NCBI RefSeq assembly: GCF_000337475.1
Contig: NZ_AOIT01000016.1
Coordinates: 96,818-160,817 of the forward strand
Origin: Natrinema limicola JCM 13563
GTDB lineage: Archaea; Halobacteriota; Halobacteria; Halobacteriales; Natrialbaceae
Length of the DNA stretch: 64,000 nt
Reading direction: 5' to 3'
Shown: positions 25,396 through 34,002 of the stretch, one piece after another
Position numbering within the stretch: position 1 is the stretch's first letter
Layout: each line of letters begins with the position of its first letter
Translations under genes and position numbers: made by a program
The notes under the pieces: generated by a model
Told to the model about the DNA's origin: nothing
Seen by the model: the letters and a program-made list of their open reading frames with translations, nothing else
The model's database searches: none

Positions 25396-26751
25396 ATGGC
25401 TTCATCCCCGCACGTTCTCGTTGCCGGCGGCGGTCTCGCCGGACTCGTCGCCGCCCGGCACCTCGCCGCCGGCGGCGTCGACGTCACCTTGCTCGAGCGC
25501 CACGACACGGTCGGTGGCCGCGTCCGAACCGTCGAGCGCGACGGTTACCGGTTTGATCGCGGCTTTCAGGTATTGTTTACGGCCTATCCCGCAGTCCAGC
25601 GGGAACTCGATCTCGAGGCGCTCGACCTACGACGGTTCGCGCCGGGTGCCACCATCGCGGGCCCCGACGGCCGAACGGTACTCGCGGACCCGCTTCGTGA
25701 ACCCAGCACGATCCCAGCGACGCTATCAAATCCCGTCGTCTCCGTCGGTGACGCGCTCCGAATCGCTCGACTCTGGTGGAACCTCCGTCGAACCGATCCC
25801 GAGACGGTGCTCGAGGAGGGTATCGACGAGACGATCCGGGCATATCTCGATAAACGCGGGTTCTCAGACCGGTTCATCGACGAATTCGTCGCCCCGTTTT
25901 ACGGTGGGATCACGCTCGATCGCTCGCTGTCGACCTCGAGCCGTGTCTTCGAGTACACGTTCCGAACCCTTGCGGCGGGCGAGATCGCCGTCCCCGCTGC
26001 GGGAATGGGGGCGATCACGGCCCAACTCGCAGACCGCGTCCGCCAGGTCGGCGGCACCATCGAAACCGGGGTCAGGGCCGAGTCGGTTACAGCGACCGGG
26101 GGCGACTCGAGCGGATCGGACGGTCCCGTCAGGGTCGAGACCGATACCGGGACCGTCGAAGCTGACGCGGTCGTCGTCGCGACCGACCCACCGACCGCCC
26201 GCGACCTGACCGGCGTCGACGCGATCCCCACGGAGGCACGCGGCTGTGTCACCCAGTATTACGCGCTGCCACCCGGCGTCGACCTCGAGACCGACCGGCG
26301 GCTGCTGTTGAACGCGACCGAAACGGGGCCGAACCACGTCGTCCCGCATAGCGCGGTCGCGCCGACGTACGCCCCTGACGGCACGACGCTCATCAGTGCG
26401 ACGTATCTCGGCGGCGAGAGCTATAGACCCTCGAGGCGAAGCGGCGCGAGCCGCGGAGCGGCGGAACGCGACGGGGAACTATCCGAACTGACGCGACGAA
26501 CGCTCGGGTCGTGGTATCCCGACCACCGGTTCGACGGGCTCGAAGCTATCCACACTGAACGGGTGCCGTTCGCCCAGTTCGTCCAGCCACCGGGCTTTCG
26601 CGAGCGGCTGCCCGACGTTCGCGATCCGGCGGGGCCGGTCTATCTGGCGGGTGACTACATGCAGTGGTCGTCGATTCAGGGCGCGATGGAGAGCGGCCGA
26701 CAGGCTGCGAAGGCCGTCATCGACGATCTGTCGAGGTCTCGGGGCCGGTGA
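25396..26751 (+). CDS. FAD-dependent amine-oxidase-type oxidoreductase
   Basis: The protein has 451 residues. The dinucleotide-binding start 'VLVAGGGLAGLVAARHL' and 'VGGRVRTVERDGYRFDRGFQ' place it with amine oxidases / phytoene-desaturase-like flavoproteins. The C-terminal 'GPVYLAGDYMQWSSIQGAM' binds FAD again. The ATG (MASSPHV) lies about 28 bases after GGTTTTATTG, so the mRNA is leaderless. Substrate is not known; carotenoid or porphyrin oxidation are options seen in relatives. There are no carotenoid genes alongside. Confidence 0.85.
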   Translation: MASSPHVLVAGGGLAGLVAARHLAAGGVDVTLLERHDTVGGRVRTVERDGYRFDRGFQVLFTAYPAVQRELDLEALDLRRFAPGATIAGPDGRTVLADPLREPSTIPATLSNPVVSVGDALRIARLWWNLRRTDPETVLEEGIDETIRAYLDKRGFSDRFIDEFVAPFYGGITLDRSLSTSSRVFEYTFRTLAAGEIAVPAAGMGAITAQLADRVRQVGGTIETGVRAESVTATGGDSSGSDGPVRVETDTGTVEADAVVVATDPPTARDLTGVDAIPTEARGCVTQYYALPPGVDLETDRRLLLNATETGPNHVVPHSAVAPTYAPDGTTLISATYLGGESYRPSRRSGASRGAAERDGELSELTRRTLGSWYPDHRFDGLEAIHTERVPFAQFVQPPGFRERLPDVRDPAGPVYLAGDYMQWSSIQGAMESGRQAAKAVIDDLSRSRGR

Positions 26752-26813
26752 CGGACCAGTCACGACGCAATCGTTAAGTCGATGGTCGCTGACGTTTCGG
26801 TCTGATTTCTCGA

Positions 26814-27670
26814 ATGAAACTACTCGTACTCGGGGACCTCCACCTCGGCGAAGACGGGTACGCTGGTCGCCCGCACCCGTCGTGGGAGCGGTTCGACGCC
26901 GTCCTCACCGTCGGCGACGTCGCTCACTCTCGCGTGAGCGTCGCAAACGGGACGTTGCAGCAAGAGGAACTAGTCGGACTCGAGGAAGCGACGGCCTTCT
27001 TCGAGCACTTAGACGACCTCGGTGTCCCAGTTCTAACGGTCCCCGGAAACCACGATCATCATCGGCACGAGGAGTGTATTGACGGCGCGACAGGGGTACG
27101 GAACCTGCACCGAGCGGCGACCGACCTCGGAGCGTATCACGCGTTCGGCTTCGGGAGCGAGCTGCTCGACGACGGTCCGGAAGTCCGATACGATCCCGAA
27201 GCGATGACTGAGATCGACGACCCCGACGCATGGCTCGCGCGAACGCTCGACCGTGCTGCAGGCGACGACACGGAAGCTGCCGTCGCGTTGTGCGACCGAC
27301 TCGAGGGGGTCGACCAGCAGTTTTCTACCTACAGTGACGGATACGAGACGCTGACGTCGCTCGCGACGGCTAGCGAAGACAGCCATGGGACGATCGGGAT
27401 CACACACGTCCCACCGTTCAACACCACGCTCGATCGGGTCGCCGAGTCCGTCCCCCGTATCGGCGGTCGCCACTGGGGATCGATCGCACTCACGAACCTG
27501 CTGACCGATCACGACATTTCGTTCGTCGCGTGCGGACACATCCACGAGGCCGAGGGCGTCGAAACATCGCCGGCACGCCCTGTCTCAACGCTGGCTACCG
27601 GAGTGCCTACGACGTGACCCTCGAGAACGGCGACGTCTCGATCACCGACGCCGAACCACCGATCGAGTAA
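26814..27670 (+). pseudogene. Metallophosphoesterase with a -1 frameshift near its C-terminus
   Basis: Calcineurin-like phosphoesterase. The metal ligands are intact in the first frame: 'LGDLHLGE' near 6, 'VGDVAHS' near 38, 'GNHDHHRHEE' near 80 and 'CGHIHEAEG' near 240. After GTCGAAAC (to 27565) the frame shifts. The first frame ends at a TGA (27617) after non-family residues, while a second frame from 27566 reads IAGTPCLNAGYRSAYDVTLE and on to TAA at 27670. That is the expected end of this family. One base is missing between 27565 and 27566, either a real mutation or a sequencing error. The active site would survive, with a changed tail. Confidence 0.85.
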
Positions 27671-27710
27671 GCGCATCGGAACGCAGCCGACGATGCCGAC
27701 TCAGGCGGCT

Positions 27711-28430
27711 TCACAGCAGTTTTCGGAGTTCTCCCAGCGGCGGAAACCACAGCGTCTCGCCGCTCGAGTCGTCCCGAACCGCGGGATAGAACTCGTCTGC
27801 GTTCCGGACGAGCGGCGTCTGAAAGTCGCGGCCAGCCATTCTATTGACGGTCGCGCCGGCAGCGAGCCGGGTAAACGCAGGAAGGACGAGCACGTCCGCA
27901 CCCTCGTAGGCGTCGGGGCCGTAGAGAACACACGGCCGTTTGCAACCCTCGATCGACAGCGCGGGATGATCGTGGCCAACGATGTACCGGTCGGCTGTCG
28001 TCTTCGGTCGCTCATGGCCGTGACAGACCACCGTCTCGCCGTCGGCCAGTTCGTACTCGAGGGTAGTCTCGACGTCAAAGACCGTCTCGAGCATCGTGTC
28101 GTGGTTGCCCGGCGTGACGACCAACTCGGCTTCAGCCGCGTTGACGACATCGATCAGTCGATCGAGATCGCGCTCGACGCCGCGTGGAAGGCGCGAAAAC
28201 GAGTGTAACAGGTCGCCAGCGATGACGACCGTGCTCGGCTCGGTCGCCGCGAGTACGCTCTCGAGTCGCTCGCGGACGTCGGTACCGTCGTCGATCGGAG
28301 CGTCGACGCTCGAAGCAGCCGCTTTCCCGAGGTGAACGTCCGCGATGACGAGCGTCTCGGCAGCGGGAACGAAGACAGCGCGGTCGTGGACGGCAAACGG
28401 AACGTCGATCGCGACGCCGGTGTCAGTCAT
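27711..28430 (-). CDS. Metallophosphoesterase, DNA-repair-exonuclease-like
   Basis: The protein has 239 residues. Complete calcineurin-type motifs are 'IADVHLGKA' near 32, 'IAGDLLHSF' near 74, 'TPGNHD' near 108, 'VVCHGHERP' near 136 and 'IVGHDHPAL' near 151. The order and spacing match the small archaeal YfcE/MPE group found next to ligases or helicases in other genomes. Nuclease or phosphatase activity cannot be told apart from sequence. The start (MTDTGVAID) overlaps the end of artA by a few bases, so it is read from the artA transcript. Confidence 0.85.
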   Translation of the reverse strand: MTDTGVAIDVPFAVHDRAVFVPAAETLVIADVHLGKAAASSVDAPIDDGTDVRERLESVLAATEPSTVVIAGDLLHSFSRLPRGVERDLDRLIDVVNAAEAELVVTPGNHDTMLETVFDVETTLEYELADGETVVCHGHERPKTTADRYIVGHDHPALSIEGCKRPCVLYGPDAYEGADVLVLPAFTRLAAGATVNRMAGRDFQTPLVRNADEFYPAVRDDSSGETLWFPPLGELRKLL

Positions 28431-29415
28431 CGCCCGTTTCGGAGCGGGCCGTGCGTGCCGCTGCATCGGTCTCGCCCTGAACGTCCGCGCCGAGGGCGTC
28501 CGCGAGGTCGTACTCCGTGCCGGTCAGGATGTAGAGGACTTCCTCGAGGGGCTCGAGCACTTCGGGGAGCAGGCGGACGACGAGGTACGTAATGCCAAGC
28601 AGGGCGACGATCGACAGCGACTGGGCGATGAAGTTGTGGGCGACGAGATAGGAGGTTCGGTCGGCGGGTGCGCCCATGAACTCCGTGACGAAGTAGACGA
28701 AGACGTCCTGCTGGAACCAGCCCCACGGCGAGGCCAGCCCGATGAAGACGTTCCGGACGAGATTCAGAAACCAGATGACGCCGATCGAGAGCACGAAGGG
28801 CGTAACTTTTCGCTTGAGCGGTGCGTCGACCGCTGCGATGAGACCGCCGAAGATGGCCATGCTGCCGATGCCGGTACAGGACATGATGATGTAGGTCGTC
28901 CGGCCGGTCACGGTCTCGTTGGGATCGAACCCGAACTTGCTCATATAGCCGTTGCTTCCTTCGACGATGCCGGGACTGTAGCCGAACAGCTCCATCCCGA
29001 AATGCGTCTGGGCGGCCGTCGTCTCGATCAGCCACGTACGAACGACGGGGATCGTCTCCGCAGGCAGATAGAAGAGACCCATGAACGCGACGGCGTTCGA
29101 CAGCACGAGCAGTGACTCTCGTCCCTGCACGAGCAGATACCCGGCATAGACGGACAGCGGCAATGCAGCCAGTGTCAGCAGCGTTTGAATCGGGCTTTTG
29201 ACCTCGAGATAGTAGTGTGGGACCATCGTCAGCCAGAAGAGGCCGAAGACGACCCAGGCACCTGCTGCGAGGTAGCGTGCAGGGTCGACGAAATCGCGCC
29301 ATTCGAGGACCATCGCTGCGACGAACGCGCCGATCGCGGTCCAGGCGAGGACGTCTCCGAGCGGAATCGAACCGATAGTTACCGCTGTCGACGCGGGTAG
29401 GGTCGGCATGTTCAT
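28423..29415 (-). CDS. artA: Archaeosortase A
   Basis: The membrane protein has 330 residues and about eight hydrophobic helices. The exosortase/archaeosortase core is visible: the catalytic Cys in 'IIMSCTGIGS' (Cys180 here), the conserved Arg in 'FLNLVRNVFIG' (Arg221), and 'ADRTSYLVAHNF' (Arg253...His260) supplying the third conserved position. ArtA cleaves PGF-CTERM proteins such as the S-layer glycoprotein and couples them to lipid. No PGF-CTERM substrate is encoded in this window. An ATG two codons in (MPTLPAST) is an equally good start. The acidic C-terminal tail is cytoplasmic. Confidence 0.93.
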   Translation of the reverse strand: MNMPTLPASTAVTIGSIPLGDVLAWTAIGAFVAAMVLEWRDFVDPARYLAAGAWVVFGLFWLTMVPHYYLEVKSPIQTLLTLAALPLSVYAGYLLVQGRESLLVLSNAVAFMGLFYLPAETIPVVRTWLIETTAAQTHFGMELFGYSPGIVEGSNGYMSKFGFDPNETVTGRTTYIIMSCTGIGSMAIFGGLIAAVDAPLKRKVTPFVLSIGVIWFLNLVRNVFIGLASPWGWFQQDVFVYFVTEFMGAPADRTSYLVAHNFIAQSLSIVALLGITYLVVRLLPEVLEPLEEVLYILTGTEYDLADALGADVQGETDAAARTARSETGDD

Positions 29416-29520
29416 CTCACTCCGATGGTCTCTCCGGCTATCAACTTGACGCCTCGGTACGACCGAGCGACACAGCGGGCCGACCGCGTCCCTTTTTGCC
29501 GCGCACCGAAATATAGCGGT

Positions 29521-30300
29521 ATGGTCGACGTCCTCGACAACAAGCGGGCCGCGACGCGGTTCCGGATTCTCGTCCAGATCGCCGAGCGCCAGCCCGCGGT
29601 CAGCCAGGGTGAGATCGCCGAGGAAGTCGGCGTGACGAGTCAGGCCGTCAGCGAATACATTCGCGAACTCGTCGAGGAAGGATTCGTCGAAAAGGAAGGC
29701 CGCTCTCGCTATCGCGTCACTCGCGAAGGCGTCGACTGGCTCTTCCGTGCGGCCGACGACGTTCGTCGGTTCGCCGATCACGTCACCGGCGACGTCCTCG
29801 GCGCGATGAGCGAGGATGCGTACATCGCCACCGACGACATCGAGGAGGGCGAAACGGTCTCGCTGACCGTTAAGGACGGCCTGCTTCATGCCACGCCGGG
29901 GAATGAGGGTCCCGCGACCGGGATCGCGACTAGCGACGCTGAAGCCGGGACCGATGTCGGTGTCACCAGTTTCGAGGGCGTCATGGAACTCGAGCCCGGC
30001 TCCGTCACCGTTCTCCAGGTGCCATCGATCCGTACCGGCGGCAGCCGTGCGATCGACGATGTGACGCTCACCGACGCGTGTGCCGACGCCGATCTCGTCG
30101 TCGCCACCGGTGTCGAGGCCGTCGTCGCCTGCCGGCAGGCCGGTACCGAGCCTGCGGTCACCTTCGCCGTCGGTGATGTCGCGGCTGACGCCGCAAGTCA
30201 CGGCCTTGCGGTCACCGCCGTCGCCACGACCGACGCCGTTGGCCGCGTCACCGACGCACTGCGTGATGCCGACGTGTCCTACGAAGTCCTCGAGGGCTGA
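29521..30300 (+). CDS. MarR-like winged-helix regulator with a C-terminal ligand domain
   Basis: The protein has 259 residues. The N-terminal wHTH is clear: 'ATRFRILVQIAERQPAVSQG', 'IAEEVGVTSQAVSEYIREL' and 'GFVEKEGRSRYRVT'. Residues about 75-105 link to a C-terminal alpha/beta domain (about 115-259, 'GEAVEAVVACRQAG'-like Rossmann pattern near 195) that probably binds a small ligand. This two-part layout is typical of archaeal repressors of unknown targets. It is divergent from artA with a 105-base gap and could control it. Repeat copy C touches its stop. Confidence 0.8.
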   Translation: MVDVLDNKRAATRFRILVQIAERQPAVSQGEIAEEVGVTSQAVSEYIRELVEEGFVEKEGRSRYRVTREGVDWLFRAADDVRRFADHVTGDVLGAMSEDAYIATDDIEEGETVSLTVKDGLLHATPGNEGPATGIATSDAEAGTDVGVTSFEGVMELEPGSVTVLQVPSIRTGGSRAIDDVTLTDACADADLVVATGVEAVVACRQAGTEPAVTFAVGDVAADAASHGLAVTAVATTDAVGRVTDALRDADVSYEVLEG

Positions 30301-30361
30301 TACGGACAGCTGTCAGTCATTTCTGGCGTCCCCGTACCCCGCCGCGGGTGTGCCGGGACAC
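30300..30361. repeat. Palindromic repeat copy C (right end lost)
   Basis: It begins with the last A of the preceding TGA: ATACGGACAGCTGTCAGTCA, then TTTCTGGCG and CCGCGGG...GCCGGGACA. It matches the 82-base family up to the CGGGACA block and then diverges into an AT-rich stretch. It lies between two convergent genes. Confidence 0.7.
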
Positions 30362-30474
30362 AGTGACGAATATAAGCGGCCCGGCCGACGTCCCGTCTCC
30401 CGGTTCTGATACGGGAAGACTGCGCGGCTCACTCAGCGACACAACTGGCTGCAGAAACGAAGCAAATCGAGTCG

Positions 30475-31242
30475 TTATCCGATGTAGCGCAGGTCGTCGT
30501 CGGTCGGCACGTCCATGCTCTGTTGTTGTTCCATCTCCTGGATCTTGCCGATGACGTCTTCCATCTCGTCGGCCCGCTCGTCGAGGGATTCATAATCGAG
30601 GTCGAAACCGAGGACATCCGCAAGCACCTCGAGCACCGATCGGGCGCTTTTGGGATCGACGAGATAGCCACTGGTCTCGCCCATCAGGCAAGCCGCATCG
30701 AAGCCGCGGCGCTCGCCGAGTCCCAGCAAGAGCCCGGAGACACCGACGATGCCGCCGGCGGGTTCGTCCTCGCGGAACTCGACGCCAGCATCCTCGAGGC
30801 CCTCGAGCAACGACTCGTCGCTGACGGCCCCGACGACGGCGTACTCGTCGATGAGTTCACCGGTCGGGACGCCACCGAGTGCATACACCTCGGTCGCGCC
30901 GAACTCCGCGGCGATGTCGAGGAAGGCGTCGGTCAGCGTGTAGTGACCGGCGTTGCTCTGGGCCTGATGGTCGCCGGTCAAAAGCAGGAGATCTCTGCCG
31001 TCGGGAACGTCGACGGCGTAGACCTCAGCACAGGTCAGTTCCGAGACACCGTTCTCGATGCTCACCTGCGGCGGGAACTCGCGGGAGTAGACCCGTCGGA
31101 CGAGCGTGCTCTCGCCTTCGAGTTCCTCGAGCAGGTGTTCGACGGCGAGGGTGCCGACGTGTCCGACCCCCGGCAACCCCTCGACGAGGACGGGGTCGTC
31201 CAGTTCGACCTCGGCGACTGCGTCGATCTCGAGTTCGTCCAT
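30475..31242 (-). CDS. PAC2-family proteasome assembly chaperone-like protein
   Basis: The protein has 255 residues. 'DPVLVEGLPGVGHVGTLAVE' near 17 is the PAC2 start, 'EVYALGGVPTGELIDEY' near 127 and 'ETSGYLVDPKSARSVLEVL' near 190 follow the family, and the C-terminus is a helical tail. Archaeal relatives (PbaB type) assist 20S proteasome assembly as ATP-independent chaperones. It is last in the L44e-S27e-aIF2a-nop10 operon, 6 bases after nop10, a conserved archaeal arrangement that links it to protein/RNA quality control. Confidence 0.92.
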   Translation of the reverse strand: MDELEIDAVAEVELDDPVLVEGLPGVGHVGTLAVEHLLEELEGESTLVRRVYSREFPPQVSIENGVSELTCAEVYAVDVPDGRDLLLLTGDHQAQSNAGHYTLTDAFLDIAAEFGATEVYALGGVPTGELIDEYAVVGAVSDESLLEGLEDAGVEFREDEPAGGIVGVSGLLLGLGERRGFDAACLMGETSGYLVDPKSARSVLEVLADVLGFDLDYESLDERADEMEDVIGKIQEMEQQQSMDVPTDDDLRYIG

Positions 31243-31248
31243 ACCGTA

Positions 31249-31428
31249 TCAGCGATGGCGACGTTTAAGAGCGCGTCGGTACTCGCCGTGGGGGTCGTTG
31301 GGGTCAAAGGGTGCCGGCGCGCTGTTTTCGGCGTCAGCACCGCACTCGGGACAGGTGTCAGAAAGGGTATATACCGGGCGGTCGTGGACCGCTCGCCACG
31401 CCGAACACACCCGGATATCCGATTTCAT
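31249..31428 (-). CDS. nop10: H/ACA RNP protein Nop10
   Basis: The protein has 59 residues. It begins MKSDIRVC, has a zinc-ribbon 'CPECGADAE' and the conserved 'APAPFDPNDPHGEYRRALKR' tail that contacts Cbf5. Nop10 is the small core subunit of the H/ACA pseudouridylation complex. The archaeal protein usually has two CxxC pairs; here the first pair is reduced to a single Cys8, as in other haloarchaea. Its ATG overlaps the stop of aIF2-alpha by one base (TAATG), so translation is coupled. Confidence 0.95.
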   Translation of the reverse strand: MKSDIRVCSAWRAVHDRPVYTLSDTCPECGADAENSAPAPFDPNDPHGEYRRALKRRHR

Positions 31429-32228
31429 TACTCGTCGTCGGTCCGTCGCTCGCGGTGATACTCGCCGCTGCCGTCGTGGTCTTCGATCGCGGCGATCGCG
31501 CGATCAGCGCTGTCCTCGAGGTGAGATTCGGCGGTCTTGTAGTTCGGTGCCTGCACCTCGATGCGGTACTCAGGTGCGCCGACGTAGCTCACTTCGAGGT
31601 CGACTTCCTCGGGCACTTCGCCGTTGCCTTCGGCGGCCTCGAGGGCCTCGCGGATACCGTCGACACCGCTTGGCGAGGGGTTCTCTAAGTCGACGTAGCC
31701 AGTGACGTTGACGTAGGGTACCGAGACGTTCTCGCGGGCGGTCTCGACGAGCGAGTCGATCTCGTTGTCGTCGAGATCAGTGTCAGCGAGGGCTTCCTCA
31801 CCGTGGATCGCGGCCTGCTTGAAGCCGTCGTAGAGGCTTCCGTGGGCCCCGATCAGTTCGTTGGCGATCGCGGTATAGGCCTCGTCGTCGATGTCGTCGC
31901 CGAAGGCCAGTTCCATCCAGTTGTCGGCCTTCTGCTCGTTTTTCCACTCCTGAATCTTGTCGGAGCGCTGGTGGTCGTTGACGTCTTTCAGCGAGAGGTC
32001 GATCTGCTGGGAGCTCTCGTCGACATCCAGGACCTTACAGACGACGATCTGGCCCTCGCGGACGTGGTCGCGGACGTTTTTGATCCAGCCGCTTGCGACT
32101 TCGGAGATGTGGATCAGTCCGCGCTTGTCCTCGTACTCCTCGAGATCGACGAAGACACCGAAGTCCTCGATTTCGTCGATCTTGCCGACGACGAGTTCGC
32201 CGGGGTCGGGCCAGCCGCTGTATTTCAT
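31428..32228 (-). CDS. eif2a: Translation initiation factor aIF2 subunit alpha
   Basis: The protein has 266 residues. An S1/OB-fold domain at residues 9-85 ('[20 protein letters not shown]', '[12 protein letters not shown]') is followed by a helical domain. The C-terminal alpha/beta domain (about 180-266) binds the gamma subunit. aIF2 carries initiator tRNA-Met to the ribosome. 'HISEVA' replaces the HXSXXS site region whose Ser is phosphorylated in eukaryotes. Operon position between S27e and nop10 is the standard archaeal one. Confidence 0.96.
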   Translation of the reverse strand: MKYSGWPDPGELVVGKIDEIEDFGVFVDLEEYEDKRGLIHISEVASGWIKNVRDHVREGQIVVCKVLDVDESSQQIDLSLKDVNDHQRSDKIQEWKNEQKADNWMELAFGDDIDDEAYTAIANELIGAHGSLYDGFKQAAIHGEEALADTDLDDNEIDSLVETARENVSVPYVNVTGYVDLENPSPSGVDGIREALEAAEGNGEVPEEVDLEVSYVGAPEYRIEVQAPNYKTAESHLEDSADRAIAAIEDHDGSGEYHRERRTDDE

Positions 32229-32398
32229 CGTGACTCGACTGTGTCGATGATCTCGTGTTCGATCTCGGCTTTGCCGCCGGTCGGTCGCGCAAGCGTCGTG
32301 CCACAGACGGCACAGGCGACCTCCGTGGAGGCCTTGCCGAAGACGGTCTGTTCGTTCTCGCAGTCACCGCATCGGACGCTGTAGAAGTTTCCTGCCAT
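32225..32398 (-). CDS. rps27e: 30S ribosomal protein S27e
   Basis: The protein has 57 residues, the size of the archaeal form. The zinc ribbon is complete: '[16 protein letters not shown]' and '[18 protein letters not shown]'. It binds the 30S platform. The stop overlaps the aIF2-alpha start (ATGA), and five bases separate it from L44e, so it belongs to the same mRNA. The start MAGNFYSV is the family one. Confidence 0.96.
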   Translation of the reverse strand: MAGNFYSVRCGDCENEQTVFGKASTEVACAVCGTTLARPTGGKAEIEHEIIDTVESR

Positions 32399-32403
32399 TG
32401 AAA

Positions 32404-32685
32404 TCACTCCTGGAACTCGAGTCGGCCAGCGCGCCATCCCTCGCGGAGGTGGGCCTTGCCACATTCGCTGCAGCGGTACTTGAGGTCGGTCTTCTTGGTC
32501 GGCTTCTCGCCACCGGGCACTTTCGAGAAGCGACCGGAGTTCCCGATCGACGCGCTGTTGCGCCGGGTACGGCGAGCGTCCCATTTCATACCCGAGGAGC
32601 GGCCGGTTCGGGACTTTTCGACTTCGTGTTCGTGGTGTTCGTTGCAGTGCGGGCAGTACGTATTGAATCGGCGTGGCATCTGCAT
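32404..32685 (-). CDS. rpl44e: 50S ribosomal protein L44e
   Basis: The protein has 93 residues. It begins [20 protein letters not shown] and ends '[16 protein letters not shown]', nearly identical to the Haloarcula L44e seen in the 50S structure. Two CxxC pairs ('CPHC', 'CSEC') hold zinc. It lies at the E-site of the large subunit. It is the first gene of the operon that continues with S27e, aIF2-alpha, nop10 and PAC2. Confidence 0.97.
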   Translation of the reverse strand: MQMPRRFNTYCPHCNEHHEHEVEKSRTGRSSGMKWDARRTRRNSASIGNSGRFSKVPGGEKPTKKTDLKYRCSECGKAHLREGWRAGRLEFQE

Positions 32686-32884
32686 GGTTATCTCACTTGC
32701 TGTGGCCTATGGCAGCGCTGTTTAAAAACCGTTTGATAGCCGCCGGACCACCGCCCACGGGCGACGGTGGGCTGCCGGCCACGCTCGCTGTTGACTTGCA
32801 AACGGGACTGCTCTCCGTCGTCCGGTTTGCGAGGCGACAGCAGCCTCCGAAGCGTTTAATCCGCTCTCCTGTGAAGCTGAAGGC

Positions 32885-33151
32885 ATGAAGCAGCTCATCA
32901 TCCACGGCGATCCCGGCATTCGAAATGGAGCCATCATTCGATACGGGGAGTCGGAAGTGGTCTGTTTTGGGATCAACAGAAACGGCGAGTACCACGGTCC
33001 TGACCGGGTCCAGCTCTGGTGTACCGTCGGCGAGGAAGACGAGTACGAGGATTACGAGAAGCGAAACTACGTGCCACACTTCCTCGAGGTCGACCATGTC
33101 GAGGCCGAGGATGTCGAAGTTATCCGGCCGAAAGCCGATCTCGCGATCTGA
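32885..33151 (+). CDS. HAH_0734 family protein
   Basis: The protein has 88 residues. It begins 'MKQLIIHGDPGIRNGAIIRY' and continues 'NRNGEYHGPDRVQLWCTVG', the recognisable sequence of a haloarchaea-only family named after HAH_0734. It is small, acidic and soluble, with no catalytic motif. Function is unknown. It is divergent from the L44e operon, with a GCGTTTAATCC box about 30 bases upstream that fits a leaderless promoter. Confidence 0.88.
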   Translation: MKQLIIHGDPGIRNGAIIRYGESEVVCFGINRNGEYHGPDRVQLWCTVGEEDEYEDYEKRNYVPHFLEVDHVEAEDVEVIRPKADLAI

Positions 33152-33340
33152 TCGCTATCGGTACAACTCCCGTCCCGAGTCCTGTCCAACCAGTCCGTTC
33201 ATGACCGGCTTCCATTGGCAACTCAGACAGCGTGCTCGAGTTCACAGATCTATCTCTTAGTTGCTATTTTTACATGGCGACCGGAAGATGGAAATCCAAG
33301 CCGTCGACAGTGACCGGTACGCTCGAGGCCGAATACGACG

Positions 33341-33787
33341 ATGAGTAATTCCCTGTCAGAGGTCGTCCGGATGCGGGTTCGTGCGCTGTGTTCGACGACG
33401 CGATTCGGGCAGTTCGTCGGCGTCGGTGCCGTCGGAGCGGCCGTCGACAATGTGGTTCTCGTGTTGGTAGTCGAGGCGACAGTTCTCGGTCCGGTCATCG
33501 CGAAAGTGCTCTCTTGGGAGCTCGGCATCGCGGTAATCTTTGCGATCAACGAACGATGGACGTTCGCTGACTACGGAAAGAGTGGACTTCGACCCCTGGG
33601 GAAGCGATTCCTGCGTTCAAACGTGGTCCGACTCGGTGGGTTTCTCGTGACGCTGGCGGTACTAGCTGTTCTGGTTCGTCGGTTTGCGGTCTGGTATGTG
33701 CTGGCGAACGTCGTCGGGATCGGCGTTGGCTTCTTCGTTAATTACACCTGTGAGAGCCTCTATACGTGGCAGGTCCATCAGAAGTGA
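33341..33787 (+). CDS. GtrA-family membrane protein
   Basis: The protein has 148 residues and four hydrophobic helices (about 24-45, 50-70, 90-110, 120-140). It begins 'FGQFVGVGAVGAAVDNVVLV' and has the family's 'NERWTFADYG' between helices 2 and 3. GtrA-like proteins are proposed to help move polyprenyl-linked sugars across the membrane. There is no glycosyltransferase beside it. Directly after its stop comes an IS200/IS605-end-like hairpin. Confidence 0.88.
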   Translation: MSNSLSEVVRMRVRALCSTTRFGQFVGVGAVGAAVDNVVLVLVVEATVLGPVIAKVLSWELGIAVIFAINERWTFADYGKSGLRPLGKRFLRSNVVRLGGFLVTLAVLAVLVRRFAVWYVLANVVGIGVGFFVNYTCESLYTWQVHQK

Positions 33788-33790
33788 ACT

Positions 33791-33834
33791 ACCCCGCCCT
33801 ACTCGCTCTCTCCGATCGCTTCTTGGGGGCGGGG
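33791..33834. repeat. Hairpin with IS200/IS605-end-like flanks
   Basis: CCCCGCCC (33792-33799) pairs perfectly with GGGCGGGG (33827-33834). The left side GTGAACTACCCCGCCCTA and right side GGGGGCTTGG match the hairpin at 15.3 kb read on the minus strand (GTCAACTACTCCCCCTA...GGGGCTTG). It begins at the GtrA stop codon. There is no tnpA or tnpB beside it, so it may be a solo end. Confidence 0.55.
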
Positions 33835-33927
33835 GCTTGGCACCCTCAACGCCACCGCTAACGGGAGAAACCCGCATACGGCATCCGAATCACAACCCTT
33901 AACTAGGCGACTCGGGTATGAACAGGT

Positions 33928-34002
33928 AGCGGGATGGGATAGCCAGGAGATTCCGGCGGGCTCATAACCCGCAGATCGGTAGTTCAAATCTACCTCCCGC
34001 TA
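33928..34002 (+). tRNA. tRNA-Met(CAT), initiator type
   Basis: A full cloverleaf is visible. The acceptor stem is AGCGGGA/TCCCGCT with discriminator A. The anticodon stem-loop GCGGG-CTCATAA-CCCGC reads anticodon CAT. The T arm is GGTAG-TTCAAAT-CTACC. The three G-C pairs next to the anticodon loop (GGG/CCC) and the A1-T72 pair mark the initiator rather than the elongator. CCA is not encoded. No intron is present. A CTTTT run follows and may end transcription. Confidence 0.95.
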
